From positions 28,409,661-28,473,660 of the forward strand of contig NC_080696.1 of assembly GCF_030445035.2 (NCBI RefSeq): 64,000 bases of DNA, in the 5' to 3' direction. Position 1 is the first letter of the stretch, and every line of letters begins with the position of its first letter. Of the stretch, positions 22,809 through 34,601 are shown piece after piece. The notes beneath the pieces were generated by a model, which was not told where the DNA came from, searched no databases, and saw only the letters and a program-made list of their open reading frames with translations. A program made the translations under genes and the position numbers. This stretch comes from Dasypus novemcinctus. Its lineage: Eukaryota; Chordata; Mammalia; Cingulata; Dasypodidae.

Positions 22809-23447
22809 TAACTGGATGTATGGTTCCCACATCTGTGTCCCATAAACCCTGGTGGCCTGTGCTCCAGAGACTCACACACCTTGAGTCTGCAATACCATGG
22901 ACTTCTCATCCCCGAATCCACCACACCCTGAGGTCCACCTGAGGTCCTTGATTACCCAACCCTCCATGTTTTTGGTTGTTGTTGTTGTTGTTTCTCTCTC
23001 TCTCTTTGAGCTTGGAGGAGTATACCAGCTGACTTGGGGAGAGTCTGGGAAGAAAGGAGAGGTGAATCTGTTGAGGAAGCCCTATTTACCTAAATGTCCT
23101 GGGGTAGGAAACTTGGTCTGGGAGAAGGTGGAGTCAGAAAATCAATTAGACCTCCCATAGCACGCCTAATGGGGAGCGACTGTAGGACATGTTATTCAAG
23201 CTTCCAATAGCATATTTGGGGATTCTGGTGAGGTATAGGTGATCTCATGCTGGAAATAAAGAGTCCTTGTTTTCTGTGTTTAGTTGGCTCAAAAAGGACC
23301 CAATTGAATCTCCTACCAGACCATTCAGGTAGCTTTCCTGCTACCTTGGGAGAGAGAAGTGAGGAAGGGAGAAAGGGGGAAGGCCAGATCCCTAAGTGTT
23401 TTATTTAACTGCAAAGAGAGAGGATTCCTAGCTTGAAAAGTTGGTTC

Positions 23448-23480
<33 letters not shown>

Positions 23481-24314
23481 GTCATGGTTGCTAATATTGC
23501 ATTGTCTCCTGGTCTTTTCTCTGGTTTTATCACCCAAGGTCCTTTTTCATTTATTTATTTATTTTCTCTTTTTCTTTTTTTGCTTGTTTCCCCCCTTTCT
23601 CTGCCCCCACTTTTTCTCTTCTCTTTTTTTCTTTTCTCTCTTTTTTTTCTTATTTTATTTTATTTTCTTTATATAATAGGTGCTTCAGGGAGTGCTTCAC
23701 ATTTGCTGTGTTTCCTTATCCCCCATTTCCTCTTTTCTGTGTTTATTGAATTTGGCCAACTACACTATCCCCTTTCCCCTACATCTTTCTATCCTCCATC
23801 ATCTACTGTTTCTCTTACATTCCACCTCCCTTTCTTTGGCCCCCAAATTGTCTGACTTTTTAATTCTAATACCTTTGTTCTGTTTTCTGTCTTTTATCCA
23901 CTCTTGATATTATTGTCTTTCTTTTCTCTTTCCCTCTCTCATGAAAACACTGGCCTTTTAATTCATACTATATTCCTCCCCATATTCAGTAGACTGTCTC
24001 ATTATAGGTACTCTACTTACTGCTATAACTCTGCACAACTTACATGAGTTTAATATCAATTCACCTTGATCTCACATTTTTGCTCTGTTAACATTTATTA
24101 CCAATACTACTTTATACATTTTCTTTTGTTACTCATTTTGCTTCCCCTGGCCCTAATATTTTCCTTCAAAGTGAATTTAGCCAGAAACAAGAAAATAGAG
24201 TAAGAAGAACAAAGTGACAAAGAGAAGACATAACACTTACACATGAACAGCAACTAATTAATCCCCAAGACTAAACAAAGACACCAAGGAACTTATTAAA
24301 CCCATCAAGATAAA

Positions 24315-25165
24315 ATGATGACCAGACAGCAACAAAAAACTACAAACCAAACCAATAATCAGGAAAACATGGCCAAATCCAATGAACAAACTAAAAACCA
24401 GGAAGAGGAGCAGAGCATTGGACAAGTAATTAAAGATCTCAAAGCATATGTTAGAGGTCAATGTAACGAAGTAAAGGAAGAGATTAACAATATGAAGAAA
24501 ACACTAGGATAGGAAATTGCAGACATATGCAAACAGATAACAGATATGATGGTGATGAACACCACAGTTCAAGAAATCAGAAATACATTCTCAGCAAATA
24601 GCAGCAGATTAGAAGAGGCAAAGGAGAGAATTAGTGACATGGAAGACAGTACATCTGAAATCCAACAGCTAGTAGAACTGATTGATAAAAAGATAGAAAA
24701 AATCCAGCCGAGACTTAGGGATCTGAATGACAATGCAAAATGCACAAACGTACATATTATAGGCATCCCAGAAGGAGAAGAGAAGGGAAAGAGGACATAA
24801 GGGGTGTTGGAGGAAATAATGGCTGAAAACTTCCCAAATGCACTGAGGGAGATGGATGTACATGTCCAGGAAGCCCAACACACTCCAAACACCATAAACC
24901 CCAAAAGGCTGACTCCAAGACATGTACTTGTAATTATCCAATGCTCAAGACAAAGAAAAAATTCTAAAAGCAGGAAGAGAAAAGAGAACCATCACATACA
25001 GGGGAGGTTCCATAAGATTAAGTGCTGATTTCTCATCTGAAACCATGGAGGCAAGAAGGCAGTGGTATGATATAGTCAAGGCACTAAAAGAAAAAACTTC
25101 CAGCCAAGAATTGTCTACCCAGCAATCTTGGCATTCAAAAATGATGGAGAGTTCAAAATATTGAA
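24315..25165 (+). pseudogene. L1 ORF1 remnant
   Basis: Begins with ATGATGACCAGACAGC, matching the L1-B ORF1 start. L1 ORF1 encodes an RNA-binding chaperone that forms trimers on L1 RNA: N-terminal coiled coil, then RRM, then C-terminal domain. Here the coiled-coil part and the RRM motif [11 protein letters not shown] (near 24755-24790) are readable, but stops at about 24510 and 24800 and a frameshift near 24940 break it. The last ~45 residues are missing because a deletion joins it to ORF2. Confidence 0.85.
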
Positions 25166-28100
25166 AATCATACAAATTCATTTCTCTGACTGCAATGGAA
25201 TGAACCTGGAAATCTACAAGAGCCAGAAAACCAGATTAGGCACAAAGATATGGAAGTTAAGTGACACACCCTTACACAAACAGTAAGTCAAGGAGCAACT
25301 CTCAAAAGAAATCAGTAACTACATTGAAACCAATGAAAAGGACAAAACAACATATCAAAATTTATGGGCTGCAGCAAAAGCTGTATTAAGGGGGAATTCA
25401 TAGTGATAAATTAATGCATAAAAAAGAAGAAAGAGCTAAAATCAAAGACCTAAATGCCTACTTAGAGGAATTAGTAGAAAAACAACAAACTAATGCCAAA
25501 GAAGTAGAAAGAAAGAAATAACAAGATCAGAGCAGAAATAAATGAGATAGAAAATAAGAAAGCCTTAGAAAAAATAAAATCAAGAGCTGATTCTTTGAGA
25601 AGATCAATAAAGTTGACAAACTCTTAGCTAGACTAACAAAGAAAAAAAGAGAAGATGCAAATAACAAAATAAGAAATGAGGAGAAATAACCACAGATCCC
25701 ACAGAAATAAAAAGTGTCAAAAAACAGTACTTTGAAAAACTATATGCCAACAAGTAGGATAAATCAGAGGAAATGGACAAATTCTTAGAAACACATAAGC
25801 AGCCTGCATTAAGAAAAGGGAAAACTGATTATCTCAACAGACCAATCATAAGTAAAGAGAATCATTTGTTAGAAACTTCCCACCTAGAAGAGCCCAGGAC
25901 CTGACGGCTTCACACATGAGTTCTACCAAACATTCCAGAAAGATCTAACACCAATCTTGCTTATACTGTTTCAAATAATTGAAGAATAAGGACTCTAACC
26001 TAACTCATTCTATGATGTTAACATTACCCTAATACCAAAGCCAAACAAAGATGCCGTATTAGAGACTACTATTAGAGAGACACTGATGTCTCTAATAAAC
26101 CTAGATGCTAAAACCCTTAACAAAATATTTGCTAATCACATTCAACAACACATCAAATGGGTTATACACCATGACCAGGTGGCTTTTATCCCAAGTATTC
26201 AAGGATGGTTCTGCATAAAAAGTTCAATTTAACATATGACATAAAGAAATTAAAGAAAAATATCACATGATCATATCTATAGATGCATAAAAAGCATTTG
26301 ACAAAATACAGCACCCTTTCCTGATTAAACACTGCAAAAGATAGGAATAGAGGAAAACTTTTTGAATGTGTTAAAGTGTATATGTAAAATATCCACAGCT
26401 AATATGATATACAATGATGAAATCCTAACAGCTTTCCCTCTAAGTTTGGGAAAAAAACAAGGATGCCCACTATCAAGCCTCCTTTTTAACAATGTATTAG
26501 AAGTACTTGCTCAAGCACTGAGGCAAGAAAAAATATAAAATGCATCCAAATTGGAAAGGAAGAAGTCAAAATTTCACTATTTCCAGATGACATGATCCTA
26601 TACATAGAAAGTGCTAAAAATCTACAACAAAGCTTCTAAAACTTATAAATGAGCTCAGTAAGATTGCAGGTTATAAGATCAATGTGCAATGTGCAAAAAT
26701 CAGTAGCATTATGAACACCAATAATGAGCAATATGAGGAGGAAATAAAGAAAAAAATACCATTTACAATAGTAAATAAAAAAAATCAAATACCTAGGAAT
26801 AAATTTAGCTAAGGATGTAAATAACTTATACTCAGAAAATTACACAGATTTTTTACTGAACTGGAAAAACTGAAATTTAGTTGGGATGGAAAGAGTCCTT
26901 AAATAGCCAAAGACATATTGGAAAAGAAATATGAAATCAGAGAAATCACACTACTTGACCTTAAAACATACTACAAAGCTACAGTGTATGCTATTGTCAC
27001 AAGGAGAGACATACTGACCAATGGAACCAAATTGAGAGTTCTGATATAGATCCTCACATATACAGTCATCTGATAGTCAACAATGTCACCAAGCCCACTC
27101 AACTGGGAGAGAATGGCCTCTTCAACAAATGGTGCTTGGAGAACTGGTTATCCATATGCAAAAGAATGGGAAGGGAACACCATCTCACACCTTATACAAA
27201 AATAAACTCTTACACAAAGATCTAAATATAAGAGCCAAGATCATAAAGACCTTGGAAGACAATGTAAGGAAAGATCTACAGAACATTGTAATAGGAAGTG
27301 ACTTCATGAACTTCACACCCAAAGCACTAGCACTGAAAGAAAAAAAATAGATAATTGGGACCTCCTCAAAATTAAAGCCTTTTACCCCTCAAAGGAGTTT
27401 GTCAAGAAAGTGAAAAGAGAACCTACTCAATGGGAGAAAATATTGATTACAAGATATCTGATAGGAACCTAATATCCAGCATATATGGGGAAAGGCAGGA
27501 AGAGATGAGAGGTGGAGGCGTCTTTGGGACATGGAGCTGCCCTGGATGGTGCTTCAGAGGTAATCACCGGACATTGTAAATCCTCACAGGGCCCACTGGA
27601 TGGAATGGAGGAGAGTATGGGCCATGATGTGAACCATTGTCTATGAGGTGCAGAGGTGCCCAAAGATGTACTTACCAAATCCAATGGATGTGTCATGATG
27701 ATGGGAACGAGTGTTGTTGGGGGGGGAGAGGGGGGGTGGGGGGGTGGGGTTGAATGGGACCTCACATATATATTTTTAATGTAATATTATTACAAAGTCA
27801 ATAAAAAAAAAAGAAATCCTATATCTTTAATAAAAAGGCAAACAACCCATTTAAAATATGGGCAAGAGATTTAAACAGACACCTCTCCAAAGAAGAAATA
27901 CAATGGATAGAAAGCTCATGAAAAGATGCTCAAAATCATTAGCTATTAGGGAAATACAAATCAAAATTACAAAGAGATATATACCATCTTACACCCATTA
28001 GACTGGTGACCATTAAAAAAACAGGACTACAAGTTTTGGAGAGGATGTGAAGGAACGGGAGCCCTCATCCCTGGCTGGTGGAAATGTAGAATGATCCAGC

Positions 28101-28440
28101 CATTGTGGTGGTTTCTCAAAAAGCTAACTATAGATCTGTAATATGATCCAGCAATTCCTCTGCTGGATACCCAGAAGAACTGAAAACCAGGTCATGAACC
28201 AATATATGAACACCAATGTTCAAAGCAGCATTATTCACCATTGACAAAAGCTGGAATCAACCCATATGACCATCAACAGATGAATGAACAAACAAAATGA
28301 GGTATATTCCATAAATGGAATACTATTCAGCTGTAAGAAGTAATACAGTATTAACACATGGGATAACATGGATGAATCTTGAGAACCTTATGTTGAGCAA
28401 AACAAGCCAGGCATTGAAGGACAAATACTATAAGACCTCT
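25165..28440 (+). pseudogene. L1 ORF2 remnant (endonuclease deleted, reverse transcriptase degraded)
   Basis: Homologous to L1-B ORF2 from just before its SDH motif to its C terminus. Most of the N-terminal endonuclease domain is gone, removed by the deletion fused to ORF1. The reverse-transcriptase core is present but broken: FADD appears as a changed Phe-Pro-Asp-Asp-like stretch near 26582-26594, and stops and frame changes are frequent. About 150 bp are missing near 26850, between the 'cagaaaattacaca' and 'gaactggaaaaactg' blocks. The C-terminal part from 27813 on reads through the usual L1 ends (TYPICALLY 'ggaatactattcagctgtaa' near 28316-28335). No function remains. Confidence 0.85.
27485..27812 (+). 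mobile_element. 5'-truncated young L1 tail inserted in older L1 ORF2
   Basis: Nearly identical to the last ~330 bases of L1-B (51711-52068, minus strand): 'ggggaaaggcaggaagagat', 'ggtaatcaccggacattgta', a G-rich tract and the terminal 'gacctcacatatatatt', ending in AATAAAAAAAAAAG. It splits the ORF2 of the older element, whose reading resumes at 27813. No clear target-site duplication; the 5' junction shares a few bases (TATGGGG) with the target. Confidence 0.9.
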
Positions 28441-30654
28441 CTGATATGAATTAAGTAAATTATGCTGTCTCAGAGAGCTAGAGTCTGGAATATAGGCTTA
28501 GAGAAAATAGAGTGGAGAGGAAGGTTGTAAGCCAATGTCTACATGGGCAACATCTAATATAAGGTAAAGGTAAGTAATTGTGCAGTGAAGGGATATGATG
28601 GGGGTATAGGGATACTATTGGGTTGGGCAGTGCAGGCTTGACAGGGGCTAGGGTTGGGAGGATTGGTCAGATGGTCCTTGGAAGTGGGGAGAGGTTTAGA
28701 GGAAGGAGCAGGTGAACATGGGGGATTGGTGGGTATGTGGGTGAAACTATAATGTTGAGAAAAATCTTTTGACACTGTAATAAGGAAATATTACTGGTTT
28801 CGGGTGTTGGATGAGGGGCATTCAGCAGAGGGTGCACCTGGGGCAAGCATCTAGGGAGTGTGTGGGTACTCATATTTTCATAGTGTCAAAATGTCAAAAA
28901 ATTTTCTATAATATTTTTAATTTATTTAATATCTCAATTTTTTACTTTTAGTTTTCTAAATTATTATGTATTTTATTTCTAATGCTTAAACCTATCATTA
29001 CTATCTCATTTTCCTGTTAATTGAATTTGGCGATATGTTAGGCTTCATTTTGAGCAAGTTTTGTATCACAGAGGTTCATCTATGGTAAGGTAGGAGCATT
29101 GGTGTGGGGTGTCATTGATACTTGATACATGGGAGGGAGTTAATCTGGGCATGCATATAGGGTTTATAGATGTGTTTGGATATTCTTTGGGTATTGACAC
29201 AGTGTGTAGAGATTCACATGACAATTGAGGGAAGCTGGGTTCCCATCCTGGGTAGCTCTGCCTCATTCCCAAGTGGAAAAGCAACAATCCCCAAGTGCAA
29301 GGGCAAAGACCAGTGAAAAATGATGGTCCAATGATGGGCCCTTGATACTGATGGATATGCTTATAAACCTCTTGCACTTGAAATTTCGATTTGGCCTAGT
29401 GTTGCTGTGTGCCTAAGAGGCTCTCAGCCTCCATGTTGCTCAAATATGGCCATTCTCTAAGCCAAACAGCATATAAATGCATTACCTTCCCCCCAGTGTG
29501 GGACATGACCCCTGGGGATGAGCCTCCCTGGTGCCAAGCAATTACTACCAAGAATCAATCAACTGGTGATGTAACTAGAAAAATACCTGGAATAAAAGGG
29601 GAAATGGTAAAGACAAGTGAGTTTATATGGCTAAGAGTCTTCAAAATGAGTCGGGAGGCCATCAGAGTGGTCATGTTTATACACATCTCAGCAGGATCTC
29701 AGAGACAGCCAAAGTAGATACAACCCCAGGTACTGGTGCTCCTGATGGCTACAGAGACACCCAGGTCCTATAGTCATGACAGATGGCTCTGGAGTTTGGT
29801 ACCTTGCCAGAGGGCCCTACTTTGGAATTTGTGCTCCTGAGTGTGATGGAGATGGACTCAGATATGTCTTCTCTACACATGCCTATTCTGTCACTTTTAC
29901 TGAACCTGTGGTTGGTGCTGGGGTTGGTGTTGGGGTTGGTGTATGCTCAGGAGACTTGAATCTCTGGACTGTCCATGTGCCAGCTGGGCTCTGAGTCTCA
30001 GCAGAATTGCAATACCTACTCTCCAGGTCATTAGACATACCCAGGTCAGCTAACAGGGAGGTGATGATGGTCAGCCACCAAACCAGGGAACTGAGAGAGT
30101 CTATAGCTGCAAGCAGGAGAATTCCATCCATCAGCCATATGGGACCTAAGCCCCCTCTCAATTTAGAGGTGAAGTGGACATCACCAACCCAGGGTCCTCA
30201 GGATGGAGGAATGAAATGTGGATTAGAGTGAACTTACTGTTATTCTACTATAGAATTATTGTGACTCTAGTAATGGAAGAAATTATATCATTGGTGTGGA
30301 GACAGTGGCCATGGGAGTTCCTGAAGGCAGGGAGAAGGAAAAAGAAGTGTGATATTGGGCCTTTGGGGGGACTTGGTGTTGTCCCCTGCAGGGACAGGTA
30401 CAGGGCCATAAGACACTGAATGTAAACTACAGAGTGTAAACTACAACATAAAGTATAATCCATGCTGTGTAGCAATGCTCCAAAAAGTTCTCATCAAATG
30501 CAATGACTGTACCATACTAATGAAAGAAGTTGTCAATGTGGGAGGAGTGTGATGTGGAGAGTGAGGTATATGGGAACCTCATATTTTTTATTGTAACATT
30601 TTGTGTGATTTAGGTATTTTTTAAAAGAGATAATAAAATAAAACACAATAAATC
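28441..30654 (+). repeat. Long L1 3' UTR
   Basis: About 2.2 kb from the end of ORF2 to the A-rich tail, alignable with the 2.8-kb L1-B 3' UTR. Shared blocks include 'gtgtgggacatgacccctgg', 'gatgagcctccctggtgcc' and 'gagacttgaatctctggact'. A GGTTGG/GGTGTT repeat patch lies at 29905-29945. Open frames across it are not conserved between the two copies. Confidence 0.8.
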
Positions 30655-30655
30655 T

Positions 30656-30962
30656 CAACAGAGTTGCAACACCTAGTCTCCTGTTCATTGGACTTACCCA
30701 ACAAACAAGGAGATGATGATGGACAATGACCATCCCAAGGAACAAGGGGTGTCTGCCACTACAAGCAAGACAGTCCCATTCATCTACCCTATGGGATCTA
30801 AGCCACCTCTCAATTTGAGGTGGAGTGGGCATCAGCATCCCAGAATCCTCAGGATTTGGGAATGAATGAAGGACTTAGAGTAGAATGGCTGGTATTCTAC
30901 TATAGACTTAATGTGATTCTAGCAATGGAAGAACTCATATAATTGATATGGAGGCAGTGGTT
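30656..30962 (+). mobile_element. L1 3'-UTR fragment
   Basis: Repeats blocks found at 30000-30310: 'cagagttgcaacacctagtc', 'gcaagacagtcccattcatc', 'atgggatctaagccacctct', 'ggtattctactatagactta'. It lacks the terminal tail, so it is an internal fragment directly abutting the preceding L1. Confidence 0.7.
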
Positions 30963-31607
30963 TCCTTATGATAAATCTGATTTGATTATAATGTACTTTT
31001 CAATAAACTGCTGACTTTGGCAAGCTAAAAATAAAATAATGTACTTTATGGGATCTCTGTATTATGCATGATTTTTCTGTAAAAACAATTTTTCTAATAA
31101 AAACATTTGAGAGAATCAACAGAAAAAATGTCTATTTCTTTCTAATTAGACTACAGCATTTCAGTTGTGACTAAGAAGTCCACAGCAATTTAATGTCATG
31201 CTAGATCATTTTAAAGGAATCTTATGTGATCTGGAGTAAATTATTACAAAATTCTTGTAAGATTTTTCAAAATTCATTGAGGAAAAGATAATACCTTTTT
31301 ATCCCCAAATTCCTTGAGGTCAGGAAACATACTTTGTACAAAGGGTGACTTGAAAAAAACTGCTTTGCCTACTTACTCACTTATGAAAATAACTTTTATT
31401 TTTATGTTCATTTATTGATCACTATTTGCATCATTCATACCTGAAAATGTCAGGCATTCATTAAATATATTTTATTAAATGAGTCATTGAGAAAAACTAA
31501 CACTACCTTCTGTTCTCATAATATTTGATGTAGACTGTGCCATACACACTTAATTCTTAAGTTCTCATAGTTCACTTTAATTATGGAATTGTATTTGACA
31601 TAAAAAT
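30963..31607. other. No gene; old L1-tail-like AT-rich DNA
   Basis: 31030-31110 has 'gggatctctgtattatgcat' and 'tttttctgtaaaaacaattt', like an old L1 tail. The rest is AT-rich and unassigned. Confidence 0.35.
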
Positions 31608-31831
31608 AAATAATCCATGGGAAGCAGATGTGGCTCAAGTAAATGGGCTCCCATCTACCATATAAGAGGTCCACAGTTCATTACCCAGGGCCTCCTGGTG
31701 AAGGCAAGCTGGCCCACACAGAGTGCCAGCCCATGCAGAGTGCCACCCTGTGCAGGAGTGCTGCCCCACACAGGAGTGCTGGTCAACATGGAGAGCTGAT
31801 GCAGCAAGATGATGCAACAAAAGAGACACAG

Positions 31832-32598
31832 GGGGCGGCAGACTTGGCCCAGTGGTTAGGGCATCCGTCTACCACATGGGAGGTCCATGGTTCAAACCCT
31901 GGGCCTCCTTGACCTGTGTGGAACTGGCCCATGCACAGTGCTGATGCATGCAAGGAGTGTCGTGCCACGCAGGGTGTCCCCATGTAGGGGAACCCCACAT
32001 GCAAGGAGTGTGCCCCATAAGGAGAGCTGCCCAGTGTGAAAGAAAGTGCAATCTGCCTAAGAATAGTGCCACCCACATGGAGAGCTGACACAACGAGATG
32101 ATGCAACAGGGAAACGGACTTGGCCCAGGGCTTAGGGCATCCGTTTACCACATGGGAGGTCCGCGGTTCAAACCCCGGGCCTCCTTGACCCGTGTGGAGC
32201 TGGCCCATGTGCAGTGCTGATGCACGCAAGGAGTGCTGCGCCACGCAGGGGTGTCCCCCATGCAGGGGAGCCCCACGCGCATGGAGTGCACCCGTAAGGA
32301 GAGCCGCCCAGCGGGAAAGAAAGTGCAGCCTGCCAAGGAATGGCGCCGCCCACACTTCCCATGCCCACGACAGAAGCGGACAAAGAAACAAGATACAGCA
32401 AATAGACACAGAGAACAGACAACCAGGGGAGGGGGGGGAATTAAATAAATAAATAAATCTTAAAAAAAAAAAAAGATGATGCAACAAAAAGAAACAGATT
32501 CCCGTGCCACTGACTACAACAGAAGCGGACAAAGAAGGAGACAGCAGCAAATAGACACAGGGAACAGACAACCAGGGTGGGGCAGGGGGAAGGGGAAA

Positions 32599-32638
<40 letters not shown>

Positions 32639-32659
32639 AAAAATCTTTAAAAAAGAGGG
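31832..32659 (+). mobile_element. Middle DAS-III SINE of the nest
   Basis: Head 'gcggcagacttggcccagtg' at 31832; itself interrupted at 32109-32473 and continuing to a long (AAAT)n tail at 32597-32650. AGAGACACAG flanks it at 31822-31831 and 32660-32669. Confidence 0.88.
32109..32473 (+). mobile_element. Inner DAS-III SINE of the nest
   Basis: Near-consensus copy starting with GGGAAACGGACTTGGCCCAG, box B GGTTCAAACCCC and A-rich tail. AGATGATGCAACA flanks it exactly at 32096-32108 and 32474-32486. It is the youngest of the three by position and appearance. Confidence 0.92.
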
Positions 32660-32884
32660 AGAGACACAGAGGAGAGACAATAAGAGACTTAGCAGACCAG
32701 GGGGCTGAAATGGTGCAAGAGAATGATTGCCTCTCTCCCACTCTAAATGTGCCAGGATCGTTTCCACAGCTGCCTAAATGAGAACACAAGCAGACAAAGA
32801 AGAACATACAATGAATGGACACAGAAAGCAGACAATGGAGGGAGGGGGGAGAAATAAATAAATCTCAAAAAAAGAAATAATCCA

Positions 32885-33369
32885 ATGCAATTCTTGAAAA
32901 CAGGCAAAATATTCAGGTCTCTAATAATGGCTACATTTACCTTCATCAAGAGACACAATAGACAATTTTATTGTTTGTAATAAGCCTTCTTCCATAAGAA
33001 TTTGATATGGCTTATAGAAATATATGAATTTCAAAAGGAAAGAAATGCATGATTGAAACAGTAGGAGGGAAAGGAACTTATAGGGAAATAAATAAAAGTA
33101 AAGCTTGCACCCAAGTAAGTGTGATCTAGGGTCTTATAAAATGGCTACAAGTGAGACTAGAGAATTTTTCCAACTCCACTTAGAGGGGTTAAATATTAAT
33201 AGTATGTATTACAAAACCAAAATCTTTTTACAATATTCTTTCCCAATAAAATATTAGGAAGATGAGGTTATATGTAACTGCTGTTTTCAATCACTAACGT
33301 TAAAATACAGTGCAAGATTCTCTCTAACAGTAATGGAGAAACCTGCATTTTCTATTTCCCAATCCACTT
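32885..33369. other. No gene recognised
   Basis: AT-rich, with no credible frame or named repeat. Confidence 0.3.
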
Positions 33370-33540
33370 ACATAGATGGTATGAATAGTACAATTATAAT
33401 ATTCTCCCATCATTTGTAACAGAGGTACCACACTAATGCAAAATGTTAAAAATAGAGGCAGATATAAGGGAACACTGCATTTTCTGCATGGTCTACCTGT
33501 AAACCTACAACTTCTTTAATTAAAAAGAAAAAAAGAAAAT
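33370..33540 (+). repeat. Old L1 3' end
   Basis: 'catttgtaacagaggtacca', 'agggaacactgcattttctg' and 'tgtaaacctacaacttcttt' followed by an A-rich end; the same old L1 tail type as 4345-4545. Confidence 0.65.
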
Positions 33541-33851
33541 AAACAAAGCATGGTATGGAAGCAGCTACATGAAAACCTAGTGATAGGAAATGAACTACCG
33601 TGTCCCATTCAGCTTTTCATCTTTAATGCCTAACACTGCTATCATCGTTCTCTTTATAAACATTCATTGATGAATGAATAAATGAAGGGCAAGAATTAAT
33701 GAAATAATAGAGAAATGAAAAAGAAAGATCTGGAGATCCTGCTGACTTCTTAAGCTTTGGTATCACTGTAGAACAATATCTGCCAAGTGTACTTACAGCT
33801 GTTTCAATTTTTTTATATGCAGAAAACTCAGAATCACATTAAACTGTAAAC

Positions 33852-34590
33852 CCTTTGCTGGGGCTTAAGACATATCTAGGGGATTTGAATCTCTGGACTG
33901 ACAATATGATAGCCAGGCCCAGAGCCTCAACAGACTTCAGCTCCTACACTCTGATTTATTGGACTTACTCCGCTCAGCTAACATGGAGTTGAAGAATGTC
34001 AACCACCACACCATGGAGCCTAGAGTGCCTACAACTGAAAGCAGGAGGATTGCATCCAATATCCATGTGGAATCTAAACCCCCTCTTGACATAGATGTGG
34101 AATGGACACAACCAAGCCAAGGTCCACGGGAAGGAGGAATACAGTAAGGATCAGAGTGGACTTAATGATATGCTATTCATGAACTATTGTGGTTAATAAT
34201 CGAGAAAATGTGGCAGTGATGTGGAAAAAGAGCTCATGGTGGCTGCTGGGTGTGGGGAAGGGGAGGAAGAGAAGAGATGTGGAGGCATTCTCGGGACTTG
34301 GAGTTGCCCTGGGTGGTGCCCCAGGGACAATTGTCGGATGTGGTATGTCCTCCCATGGCCCACTGGATGGAACGTGGGAAAGTGTGGGCTATGGCTTGGA
34401 ACACGGGACTTGGGGTGCAGCGAAGCCCGGAGATGTACTCACCAGATGCAATGGATGTGACATGATGGGGGAGAGTGTTATTGGGGGGGGGAGTGGTGGG
34501 GTGGGGGCGGTAGGGGTGAATGGGAACCTCATATTTTTTTAATGTAATATCTTTTTAAAAAATGAATAAATTGAGTAGAATTTGAAAAAA
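33852..34590 (+). mobile_element. 5'-truncated L1 (739 bp, 3' UTR only) with target-site duplication
   Basis: Covers the last ~740 bases of the L1 3' UTR, including a G-rich tract at 34484-34513 and CCTCATATTTTTTTAATGTA. AAACTGTAAAC flanks it at 33841-33851 and 34591-34601. Intermediate in age between the L1 at 22304 and L1-B. Confidence 0.88.
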
Positions 34591-34601
34591 AAACTGTAAA
34601 C

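Larger units (their letters stand above)
22304..30654 (+). mobile_element. Nearly full-length decayed L1
   Basis: Starts with AGGAGGTGGGGCAAGATGGC, the same 5' terminus as L1-A (50427) and L1-B (62422). The order is 5' UTR (22304-24314), ORF1 remnant (24315-25165), ORF2 remnant (25165-28440) and long 3' UTR (28441-30654) ending in the CCTCATATTTTTTATTGTAAC block and an A-rich tail. It has many stops and frameshifts and at least two deletions; a younger L1 tail is inserted at 27485-27812. It cannot be autonomous. It is clearly older than L1-B, to which it is alignable throughout except for the GC-rich tandem array. Confidence 0.88.
31618..32874 (+). mobile_element. Outer DAS-type SINE of a three-level nest
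   Basis: Head 'gggaagcagatgtggctcaa', a DAS-II-like sequence, begins at 31618. It is interrupted at 31831 by a second SINE and resumes at 32670 to its AAATAAATAAATCTC tail. AAATAATCCA flanks the whole at 31608-31617 and 32875-32884. Confidence 0.85.

Noticed and set aside
23433..23855. 140-codon membrane-protein-like frame
   Set aside because: Translation of the pyrimidine-rich L1 5' UTR; phenylalanine and leucine runs come from T-rich sequence.
28441..30654. A coding gene in the L1 3' UTR
   Set aside because: Short frames here are not conserved in the related 3' UTR of L1-B, so no third L1 ORF is supported.
31783..32571. 262-codon minus-strand frame
   Set aside because: Antisense translation of nested DAS SINEs; the same peptides appear at every DAS-III copy in the window.
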